Part shown: positions 1-5,714 of the stretch, piece after piece
Layout of the letters: each line of letters begins with the position of its first letter
Position numbering within the stretch: the first letter of the stretch is position 1
NCBI GenBank assembly: GCA_964526785.1
Contig: CAZGMJ010000123.1
Coordinates: forward strand, 1-7,071
Source of the DNA: CAZGMJ01 sp964526785
Lineage (GTDB): Bacteria; Planctomycetota; Phycisphaerae; Sedimentisphaerales; Anaerobacaceae
DNA length: 7,071 nucleotides
Direction of reading: 5' to 3'
Translations under genes and position numbers: made by a program
Notes under the pieces: generated by a model
Database searches by the model: none
Told to the model about the DNA's origin: nothing
Seen by the model: only the letters and a program-made list of their open reading frames with translations

Positions 1-222
1 ATAGGATCGTGCTCGTGGCGACCTCGCCGGCGGCGAGCGAGGCGTGTCAACGAGCTGTGGATGGAGTAGAAAGGGGTGCGGCGCCAACGGTGGAATTGAT
101 GAGTTGGTTGGACCTGTGATAGGGCCCAGAATGAGGCAGATCATGCGCACTGGCGATGGCGGTTTTTGGCCTGGAAATGGGGATTTCCCGAGGGTTTACC
201 TATTTGATAAGTGGCAATCGCA
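1..222. other. Gene-free left flank downstream of the integrase
   Basis: No reading frame here looks like a real protein. The open frame on the plus strand from 44 runs into the antisense of the integrase C-terminus and has no recognisable domain. A short perfect inverted repeat, CTCGCC-GGC-GGCGAG (23-37), could form a 6-bp hairpin, but no T-run follows on either strand, so it is not a convincing intrinsic terminator. Because the stretch lies just beyond the 3' end of an integrase gene, an attachment site or element edge could be here. I could not identify a repeated core to prove that. Confidence 0.4.
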
Positions 223-1470
223 CTATGCGGCGGAATCTCTCTTGTCTGTAAGTCGCTTTTTTGCAGGAGGTTGTGGAGCCTTGCTTCGTGACATCTTACT
301 GCCTTTTCGGCGGGCGCGCACGAAATGCGCACTGAAATGCTCGCCTAAGGCAGCCCTGCTGGCGCCTCTTGCTCGATCGATCAGAGACTCTCGGATTCCG
401 ACATAGTACTTCATGGTCGTGTTGATATCTGCGTGACCAGCCAGCTTCTGGACTTCGTGCGGCAACAGTCCCTTCTCGAACCATTCGGTGATGCATGTGC
501 TCCGCAGATCGCGGAATACGGCATACTTGATCCGGGCTCTCTTGACGATCACCTTCCAGTTGCGACAGAAGTTGCCGTCCGGACATTTGCGCATCTCGTA
601 GATCAACTTGCCTTTGGATTTCAACATCATCAGATGCTGATAGCGCTGGGGCGAGAGTAAGAGATACGGCTGATCCTTCGGGAGGGTTGCCTGGATTTCA
701 CGCAGCAACTGCGCGACTTCATCGACAAGCGGAAGCTCCCGACGATCCTTGTCCTTGATGACCCAGCGCCATGTATGCTGGGCATCCTCTTTGGGCTGCA
801 CCAGGATCCTGCCCTTGGCAAAATCCACATCATTGACCGTCAGATTCAGTACCTCGCCTCTGCGAAGTCCTGTGGTCTTGTCCAGCAGGATCCGTGCCTT
901 CCACAGAAGTGTCGGCGCTGCAACGAGCAGCGTGTTGAACTCCCTTTCACTGAACAGCCGGATCAGCTTTTTGGGTACCTTGATCAGCCGGACTCCATCG
1001 AAGGGATTCTGCAACAATTGGCCTCGTTTGACCGCCAGTGTGAATATGCGGCTGATCAGTTTGCTGTGCATATTCACCGATGCCGGCCCCAGACCGTTAT
1101 CGACGCAGTACTGCTGGAGCAACTCACAGTGTTTGAACGTAACCTGCTCGGCGGGGATATCGCCCACTGCTGCGATCAGATGCCGCATGCAGTAGGCTCC
1201 CAGCTTGGCCGTGGAACGCTCGATCTGTGTGCGTGTGCGTGTGCGATGCACGTAATCCTCCAACAGTTCACTGAGCTTCATGGTCTGCGGCTGTTCGACA
1301 GTCCGAACCAACTCGAGTTCCTTTTCGCGTCGTTGGCGCTCGGCAAGCCGCTTGTCGCAATGTCCGAGGGATTGATACTTCTCACGCCCATCTTCTGCGA
1401 TCCAACGCAGATAATACACATACGAACCTTTTCTATTCCGTCTTAGCCAGGTTTTCACCAGTCTTTTCAT
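223..1470 (-). CDS. Tyrosine recombinase / phage-type site-specific integrase
   Basis: This 415-residue protein should cut and rejoin DNA at specific sites through a covalent 3'-phosphotyrosine link, as in integration and excision of mobile elements. An N-terminal arm-binding-like segment (about 1-60) is followed by a SAM-like core-binding domain (about 65-165) and a catalytic domain (about 170-360). Visible catalytic residues are R203 in TGLRRGE, a lysine in the IKDKDRR strand (K239 or K241), R323 in DLR, H346 in LAGH and the probable nucleophile Y355 in TTMKYY. The first histidine of the HxxR box is arginine (R320), a known kind of variation. A basic tail of about 55 residues follows the catalytic domain. 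The ATG start at 1470 has AAGGAG (1483-1478) seven bases upstream, which decides the start. The nearest relatives I can think of are planctomycete integrases. It points away from the plus-strand cluster, so it is probably an independent, horizontally acquired gene. Confidence 0.93.
   Translation of the reverse strand: MKRLVKTWLRRNRKGSYVYYLRWIAEDGREKYQSLGHCDKRLAERQRREKELELVRTVEQPQTMKLSELLEDYVHRTRTRTQIERSTAKLGAYCMRHLIAAVGDIPAEQVTFKHCELLQQYCVDNGLGPASVNMHSKLISRIFTLAVKRGQLLQNPFDGVRLIKVPKKLIRLFSEREFNTLLVAAPTLLWKARILLDKTTGLRRGEVLNLTVNDVDFAKGRILVQPKEDAQHTWRWVIKDKDRRELPLVDEVAQLLREIQATLPKDQPYLLLSPQRYQHLMMLKSKGKLIYEMRKCPDGNFCRNWKVIVKRARIKYAVFRDLRSTCITEWFEKGLLPHEVQKLAGHADINTTMKYYVGIRESLIDRARGASRAALGEHFSAHFVRARRKGSKMSRSKAPQPPAKKRLTDKRDSAA
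1227..1244. repeat. Three tandem GTGTGC hexamers inside the integrase gene
   Basis: Three perfect copies of GTGTGC stand in a row. Read on the minus strand they encode alternating arginine and threonine around residues 76-81 of the integrase, at the start of the core-binding domain. Because the unit is six bases, gain or loss of a copy would keep the frame and change only the length of the Arg-Thr run. Confidence 0.7.
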
Positions 1471-1566
1471 CGTTCATCTCCTTTCTGCTGGCCTGGACTG
1501 GCAAGACCGATCCGCATGCAGTGTACCTCGGTTGGCCAGAATTGGACAGCATATACCTCTTCCGTT

Positions 1567-1585
1567 CCACATGTCCGCTATGTGG
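1567..1585. repeat. Inverted repeat CCACAT-N7-ATGTGG
   Basis: Two perfect 6-base arms are separated by seven bases. The spacing fits either a dimeric DNA-binding protein site or a small hairpin. It lies about 100 bases upstream of the integrase start, where an operator or recombination-accessory site would be reasonable. No T-run follows, so a terminator is unlikely. Confidence 0.35.
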
Positions 1586-1770
1586 CAACACCAATAGGTG
1601 GGATGCCAGTAAGGCTCTTTTGTGACAGATTTCTTCTGGACGCAAGTCTTCCATTCTCAAGTTGTTGTTCGAGTCTCAAATCACAGTAGTTGGCTATTGG
1701 TTCCGCTCTCGAGTACAGACACAGCATCTTCATGTCAGGCAAGAAGTGCGTGTCGAATGATCTACTTTTT

Positions 1771-1782
1771 TCGAATATTCGA
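1771..1782. promoter_or_regulatory. Palindromic operator candidate TCGAATATTCGA with extra half-sites
   Basis: The 12 bases form a perfect palindrome. On the right it extends to ATTCGACA (1777-1784), and an exact inverted copy of that octamer, TGTCGAAT, occurs at 1751-1758. A further ATATTCG is at 1816-1822. Repeated half-sites upstream of a gene suggest a cooperative dimeric repressor or activator site for the plus-strand cluster that starts about 145 bases downstream. I do not recognise the motif as the site of a named regulator, and no cognate regulator gene is present in the window. Confidence 0.4.
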
Positions 1783-1791
1783 CATAAGTAC

Positions 1792-1800
1792 TGGTACTAT
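1792..1800 (+). promoter_or_regulatory. Possible extended -10 promoter element (TGGTACTAT)
   Basis: TG-N-TACTAT resembles an extended -10 box, with TACTAT at 1795-1800. It sits 10 bases to the right of the TCGAATATTCGA palindrome, so a protein bound there would cover the -35 region. No good -35 hexamer is visible at the usual distance, which suits an extended -10 or activated promoter but is weak evidence. The implied leader before the first gene is about 120 bases. Confidence 0.25.
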
Positions 1801-1925
1801 CTAGCGAAACTGATATATTCGTGGTGGGTCTTGCGTTCTGCTGACGATTTGTGGTGTCTGGGGTGCACGTTCTCTTAAGCGCGCATGTGAACACTCTTAG
1901 TACTTCTGTTGCAGAGGGTAGAGCG

Positions 1926-2495
1926 GTGAAGATCAAAATGGATTTGCGGATAGGGCAATTGCATGAGCCACCCTGCTCTGATATGGCCATGGAATTACGT
2001 GATGCGATCAATCGCTGTGGACTTACTATCGCACCTGGATTGTCAGGGATTGAGGTGACTGGCGATATTGCATCCGTATTTCGGTGCTTGCGAGACAGTT
2101 TTGAACAGCTTGCTAATCGCCGGGATGTAGTTTTAATGTGCAAGATATTCAATTCCTCTGCATCTTCTGCAATAGAAGAAGAAAAGAGCACCGTCGATAA
2201 TGTACGACAATCACTGAATGAACACGAAAAGAAGGCCAAAGGCGAGTCCACTCGGGGACTATTGCCGAAATCCAGGGAGCTGATTGCTTTGGCCGCCGCC
2301 ATTGCGCATCAACGCGAACTGCACGTAGTCGCTTTGTGTGTACGACGCGCATTGGCTGTAGGTGCAACGCCGGAAAATGTGTTGCAGGTCGTTTGCCAAG
2401 CTACGCAGATGGCTGAGCTTCCGATAGATGACTACGAAGCTGCGGCACGCCGAGGAATCCAAGCATTTGAAGCAGACGGAAGGAAGCCTTCTTAG
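1926..2495 (+). CDS. Thiamine-binding (MTH1187/YkoF)-like domain fused to a degenerate AhpD/CMD-like domain
   Basis: This is a 189-residue protein from GTG 1926, chosen because AGAGGG (1913-1918) lies seven bases upstream. An ATG at 1938 is the alternative, and a longer frame from 1851 lacks such a site. Residues about 1-76 resemble the small ferredoxin-like thiamine-binding/DUF77 family (pattern G-L, G-I-E-V-T-G-D-I, V-V-L-M-C-K-I). A charged linker (about 80-108) follows. Residues about 110-165 match the AhpD/carboxymuconolactone decarboxylase helix pair (LLPKSRELIALAAAIA, then ALAVGATPENVLQVV). Aligned by eye with AhpD-type proteins, the redox CxxC becomes E131-x-x-V134 and the usual histidine becomes C138, so alkylhydroperoxidase chemistry is unlikely. 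It is the first gene of the plus-strand cluster and may bind a ligand or act as a scaffold. The CMD call is fairly firm; the N-terminal call is by pattern only. Confidence 0.72.
   Translation: MKIKMDLRIGQLHEPPCSDMAMELRDAINRCGLTIAPGLSGIEVTGDIASVFRCLRDSFEQLANRRDVVLMCKIFNSSASSAIEEEKSTVDNVRQSLNEHEKKAKGESTRGLLPKSRELIALAAAIAHQRELHVVALCVRRALAVGATPENVLQVVCQATQMAELPIDDYEAAARRGIQAFEADGRKPS
2479..2491 (+). repeat. Small hairpin at the end of the CMD-like gene
   Basis: GAAGG-AAG-CCTTC forms a perfect 5-bp stem with a 3-base loop just before the stop codon. No T-run follows, so it is not a clear terminator. It may only slow or partly limit readthrough into the 166-base gap before the kinase fusion. That gap contains a short frame, 2541-2618, with no recognisable features. 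Confidence 0.25.
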
Positions 2496-2661
2496 TAGAG
2501 GTTGGCTTCGATCCAAATATTCAGCGGATCGCCGACTAAGATGACAAGGAATCGGCCGCACGGCAGGAATCGATGTGCTGCTACCGGCGATATCCTTGTT
2601 ATGCCAGGTATAGATTGAAGCTCTGAAGATTCACTCGTCTTGACATTTGGAGATAAGCAAA

Positions 2662-5103
2662 TTGTCCCATAGCGTTGATAAAAGAGTGAATAAGCACGTG
2701 GATTCTGAGGATGCTCTGCATATACTATCCCTAGGCAGCCATCAGATGCGTTCGCCGGTGCTTGCTGCTCGGTCGCTTCTGCAAACGGTACTCGCTGGCT
2801 ATTCGGGGCCAATTTCCGATCAACAGCGGGACCTGCTTGTGAAAGCGGATCATCGATGCCGACAAGCCGAACAAGCTGTTCATCGATTGCTAACAATTAC
2901 TCGCCTGCATCGCGGCCAAATGGAAGTGTTGTCACTACAATATGTGCTCGGACTGGCGCATCGAATTACCGACAAGTATTCGGCACAGGCGAAAAGACGA
3001 AATATCGAGTTTGCCGCCCAAATCGGTGATATGCAAGGCGTTATACGTATGAATACCGCTCTTTTCACGGAGATGACGGAAGCACTTCTGGACAATGCTT
3101 TCAAGTACACCCCTGACCACGGCTGTGTACGTTTTTCGCTAGCAGATGACGGAACCACATTGACGCTTACGGTAGCTGATTCCGGAATCGGTATACCCGA
3201 AGACCTGCGTGAGCAGGTCTTCACGCCGTTTGTACGAACGGGCAATGCGAAGAGATCATCGAGTCCCGGCAGTGGATTGGGATTGGCCATGGTGCGTGCG
3301 ATTGCCGTAGCAGCCGATGGGAATGTTGAGGCTGGCAAAGCCGACCTCGGTGGCGCTAAGATTATGGTCTCTCTACCATTGAAGAAGAGCAAGACGTCCA
3401 CACAAACAGGAGTTGAGCAAATGAGTAATCCGTTGCATATTGTGATCATAGGTGGGGTCGCAGCTGGTCCCAAAATTGCGTCCAAAATTATCCGTCTATG
3501 CCAGGACGCGGAGGTAACCATTGTGGAAAAGGGAAAGGTCCTATCGTATGCGGGTTGTGGGTTGCCCTATTACGTTTCCGGGGTTGTGAAGGACCAAAAG
3601 GAATTGATGTGCACGCCTGTTGGAACCGTACGCGATCCAGTCTTCTTCCAAAATGTCAAGAATGTGAAGGTTCTTAACGAAACCGAGGCCATTTCAGTGA
3701 ACCGTGATGAAAAGCGACTGCAGCTTCGCAGTCTGTTGGACGGAGAGGTGTCGTGGCTGGAGTATGACAAGCTCGTCTTTGCGACGGGAGCTAGGCCTTT
3801 TGTTCCGCCGATACCGGGAACTGATCTGGAGAACGTCTTTACACTTCAAGGTGTACACGACGCCGAAGGTATTCGGTCCGTGCTTGCCCAGGACAAAGCC
3901 AAAGATGTTGTCATTGTGGGCGGAGGGTTGATTGGTGTTGAGATTACCGAAGCGCTTGTTCAACGGGGCTGCCGAGTGACTATCGTGGAGATGATGCCAC
4001 AGATTCTACGCATTCTGGATTCCGACATAGTGCCTCTTGTCGAGCAGCACATGGAATCACACGGTGTCAAAGTAATGACCAACACGAAGGTGGATGCTAT
4101 CGAGGGCAATGAGAGCGTTACGGGTGTTCGTACGAGTGCCGGGCGCATCGCAGCCGATATGGTGATCATGGCCATTGGCGTTCGCGCAAATGTGACATTA
4201 GCCAAGGCGGCCGGCATAGATGTGGGGGTAACGGGCGCTATCAAAGTCAACGAGCGCATGCAGACCAGCGACTTGGACATCTATGCGGCGGGTGACTGCG
4301 TTGAGTGTAAGGATATGATGACCGGTGAACCTTGCTTTGTCCCACTGGGCTCGACAGCCAACAAACAGGGACGCGTTGCGGCCAACAACATCTGCGGTTG
4401 TCAGGATCGCTTCCCAGGGGTGCTGGGCAGTACGGTCTGCAAGGTTTTCGATTTCTGTGTGGCGCGAACGGGATTGGGGGAAGCGGTGGCACGAGAGAAG
4501 GGCTACGACGTTGTAACGGCGTTGGCACCGGCTCCGGACAAGGCGCACTTCATGCCGCCAGCCAAGCTCCTGATGCTAAAACTCATTGCGGATCGCGATT
4601 CAAGAAAGCTGCTGGGTGCTCAAGCTGTGGGTCCAGGAGCGGGAGACAAACGCATCGATGTCGCAGCTATGGCTTTGACTGCCGGAATGACAGTAGATCA
4701 ATTGGCCAATGCCGATCTGTGTTATGCACCTCCGTTTTCTCCTGCAATGGATAATATCATCACGGCAGCCAATGTAGTTAGGAACAAGATGGACGGTTAC
4801 ATGGAAGGAGTCGCACCGGCAGAAGTAAAGCAGATGCTGCAAGACAATCGCGACTTTGTATTCCTGGATGTACGTTCACCCAAAGAATATGAGCAGGTTA
4901 GGCTGCCGGGATCAACGCTGATCCCTTTGGGATCTTTGCGTGGGCGACTTGATGAGTTGCCAAGGGACAAGGAGATAGTTACCTTTTGCAAGATTTCGCT
5001 GCGAGGCTACGAGGCGGCGTTGATCCTTAAGGCAGCGGGGTTCAAGAAGATCCGTGTTCTGGACGGGGGCGTGGCCATGTGGCCGTTCAAGAAGATCGCG
5101 TGA
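2662..5103 (+). CDS. Fusion: histidine kinase core + CoA-disulfide/persulfide reductase flavoenzyme + rhodanese
   Basis: The protein has 813 residues from TTG 2662, which has TTGGAG (2647-2652) nine bases upstream. TTG 2647 is an alternative without such a site, and an in-frame TGA at 2641 blocks further extension. Residues about 20-80 form a HisKA helix pair with H27 in SHQMRSP. Residues about 125-240 form an HATPase with N145 (LLDNAFKYTP), DSGIGIP (173-179) and GSGLGL (203-208). No sensor or membrane segment precedes it. From M254 comes a full class of pyridine-nucleotide disulfide reductase: GGVAAG (264-269), redox C299 in SYAGCGLPYY, the NAD(P)H motif GGGLIG (420-425), the FAD motif AAGDCVE near 542-548 and YAPPFSPAMD. 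A rhodanese (about 716-813) has LDVRSPKEYE and catalytic C776 in FCKISLRGY. This layout after M254 matches CoADR-Rhd/Npsr enzymes of about 560 residues, which reduce CoA disulfide, persulfides or polysulfide with NAD(P)H. The kinase fusion is unusual. The product is probably cytoplasmic. Confidence 0.9.
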   Translation: MSHSVDKRVNKHVDSEDALHILSLGSHQMRSPVLAARSLLQTVLAGYSGPISDQQRDLLVKADHRCRQAEQAVHRLLTITRLHRGQMEVLSLQYVLGLAHRITDKYSAQAKRRNIEFAAQIGDMQGVIRMNTALFTEMTEALLDNAFKYTPDHGCVRFSLADDGTTLTLTVADSGIGIPEDLREQVFTPFVRTGNAKRSSSPGSGLGLAMVRAIAVAADGNVEAGKADLGGAKIMVSLPLKKSKTSTQTGVEQMSNPLHIVIIGGVAAGPKIASKIIRLCQDAEVTIVEKGKVLSYAGCGLPYYVSGVVKDQKELMCTPVGTVRDPVFFQNVKNVKVLNETEAISVNRDEKRLQLRSLLDGEVSWLEYDKLVFATGARPFVPPIPGTDLENVFTLQGVHDAEGIRSVLAQDKAKDVVIVGGGLIGVEITEALVQRGCRVTIVEMMPQILRILDSDIVPLVEQHMESHGVKVMTNTKVDAIEGNESVTGVRTSAGRIAADMVIMAIGVRANVTLAKAAGIDVGVTGAIKVNERMQTSDLDIYAAGDCVECKDMMTGEPCFVPLGSTANKQGRVAANNICGCQDRFPGVLGSTVCKVFDFCVARTGLGEAVAREKGYDVVTALAPAPDKAHFMPPAKLLMLKLIADRDSRKLLGAQAVGPGAGDKRIDVAAMALTAGMTVDQLANADLCYAPPFSPAMDNIITAANVVRNKMDGYMEGVAPAEVKQMLQDNRDFVFLDVRSPKEYEQVRLPGSTLIPLGSLRGRLDELPRDKEIVTFCKISLRGYEAALILKAAGFKKIRVLDGGVAMWPFKKIA
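3408..3423 (+). promoter_or_regulatory. Internal ribosome binding site and ATG at the kinase/flavoenzyme junction
   Basis: AGGAG (3408-3412) lies eight bases before an in-frame ATG at 3421, exactly where the flavoenzyme begins (MSNPLHIVIIGG). Translation from here would give a free 560-residue reductase-rhodanese of the usual family length, in addition to the 813-residue fusion. The kinase frame runs through without a stop. In one of the other two frames a TGA (3414-3416) occurs just before this ATG, so a single-base indel would turn the fusion into two neighbouring genes. Confidence 0.7.
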
Positions 5104-5234
5104 CCATTGGGGGTGGGAACCAGGATACTGAAGACGAATACGAGCAGATGGTTGACAAAACCAGATCGTGCTGTGCCTGCTGGGGCAACGACATAGACAA
5201 TGAACGTAGCAAATGTGAGTCCTGTTATGAGTAG
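5100..5234 (+). CDS. 44-residue four-cysteine (zinc-ribbon-like) microprotein
   Basis: This short gene starts with GTG at 5100, overlapping the TGA of the fusion gene (GTGA), a usual arrangement for translational coupling. Its TAG stop touches the GAGGAG of the following OsmC gene. The first half is acidic (T-E-D-E-Y-E-Q). The second half carries C24-C25-A-C27 and C39-E-S-C42, that is C-x2-C-x11-C-x2-C, the spacing of a zinc ribbon or small metal-binding knuckle. An internal ATG at 5148 would give a 28-residue form that keeps all the cysteines, but neither start has a strong ribosome binding site. I do not recognise a family. The tight packing between two genes and the spacing of the cysteine pairs argue that it is real. 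A role as a metal- or persulfide-responsive partner of its neighbours is only a guess. Confidence 0.55.
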   Translation: MTIGGGNQDTEDEYEQMVDKTRSCCACWGNDIDNERSKCESCYE

Positions 5235-5249
5235 AGGAGCGACGTGCAA

Positions 5250-5660
5250 ATGGCTTCATTTAAAAATACGATATGCTGTGAAATGGGAAGTTCGGCTGTG
5301 ACAACCATGAGCGGGGCGAAGGACGCAAGGATTGGGCCACCTGTAGAGTATGGGGGCAGTACCGAAACGCTTAATCCGGAAGAATTGTTTGTGGCCTCCA
5401 TAAACAGTTGTCTGATGCTGGTGTTCTACCATTTTGCCGACAAATCGAATGCAGAGATCGAGTCCTATGAGGCGGAAGCTGAAGGAATAGTCGAAAAGAC
5501 AAAAAATGGCCTGCGGTTCACCAGTGTGAACGTGCAGGCCACAGTGAGGGCGCCGAAGATCAGGAACGAATTGTCGGAATTGGCCGAATTGGCAGAGAAA
5601 TTCTGTCTGGTTTCAAACTCAGTCAGTTGTCCAGTGAGTTATACTGTGAAGGCCGGATAA
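5250..5660 (+). CDS. OsmC/Ohr-family thiol-dependent protein
   Basis: This is a 136-residue protein from ATG 5250. A GTG at 5244 is in frame and would add two residues. GAGGAG (5234-5239) is ten bases from the ATG and four from the GTG, so the start is not settled. OsmC-family enzymes use two cysteines to reduce organic hydroperoxides, and some members act on persulfides. Visible marks are the early strand leading to GGSTETLNPEELFVAS (about 35-50), C54 in the central helix (NSCLMLVFYH) and C119 in AEKFCLVSNS. These two fit the catalytic pair. Three extra cysteines, C9, C10 and C127 (SCPVS), are unusual, and C127 sits close to where some relatives carry the second cysteine. The length matches the family. 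It directly follows the cysteine microprotein and is probably co-transcribed with the reductase, which suggests a shared task in thiol or sulfane-sulfur homeostasis. Confidence 0.88.
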   Translation: MASFKNTICCEMGSSAVTTMSGAKDARIGPPVEYGGSTETLNPEELFVASINSCLMLVFYHFADKSNAEIESYEAEAEGIVEKTKNGLRFTSVNVQATVRAPKIRNELSELAELAEKFCLVSNSVSCPVSYTVKAG

Positions 5661-5673
5661 GAGAGATTCTTAT
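5657..5673 (+). repeat. Intercistronic hairpin at the OsmC stop codon
   Basis: ATAAGA-GAGAT-TCTTAT is a perfect 6-bp inverted repeat with a 5-base loop that includes the OsmC stop (5658-5660). It is AU-rich and lacks a T-run, so it is more likely a minor mRNA structure between OsmC and the methyltransferase than a terminator. Confidence 0.3.
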
Positions 5674-5714
5674 AGAGGAATATTGAAGAAGGGCATTTTA
5701 ACGCACAATCGATC

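Larger units (their letters stand above)
1471..1925. other. Divergent intergenic region between integrase and the plus-strand cluster
   Basis: This 455-base stretch separates two divergently transcribed genes and must hold both promoters. The short open frames in it have no recognisable domain and no good ribosome binding site. It contains the inverted repeats listed separately at 1567-1585 and 1771-1782 and a possible extended -10 element at 1792-1800. I checked the GTTCGAGTC motif near 1668 for a tRNA T-arm, but the flanking bases do not pair. I saw no tRNA, riboswitch or CRISPR repeat. Confidence 0.5.

Noticed and set aside
178..198. GGGGATTTCCC symmetry near the integrase stop
   Set aside because: Only a few bases of imperfect symmetry; expected by chance.
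44..406. Plus-strand open frame of 120 codons at the left end
   Set aside because: Half of it is antisense to the well-supported integrase C-terminus, it has no recognisable domain, and its upstream part has no clear ribosome binding site.
775..1446. Plus-strand open frame of 223 codons opposite the integrase
   Set aside because: It is antisense to the integrase core-binding and catalytic domains and its translation matches no family; it is a shadow frame.
1640..1700. Possible tRNA fragment because of GTTCGAGTC
   Set aside because: The five bases on either side of the loop do not pair and no acceptor or anticodon arm can be drawn.
1730..2302. Minus-strand open frame of 190 codons opposite the CMD-like gene
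   Set aside because: Serine- and threonine-rich with no domain, opposite a gene with a good ribosome binding site and recognisable CMD helices.
2541..2618. Short plus-strand frame of about 25 codons in the gap before the kinase
   Set aside because: No ribosome binding site, no motif and no match to a kinase input domain.
2492..2896. Minus-strand open frame covering the gap before the kinase
   Set aside because: Its C-terminal part looks faintly protein-like, but it overlaps the kinase HisKA region in antisense and belongs to no family I recognise.
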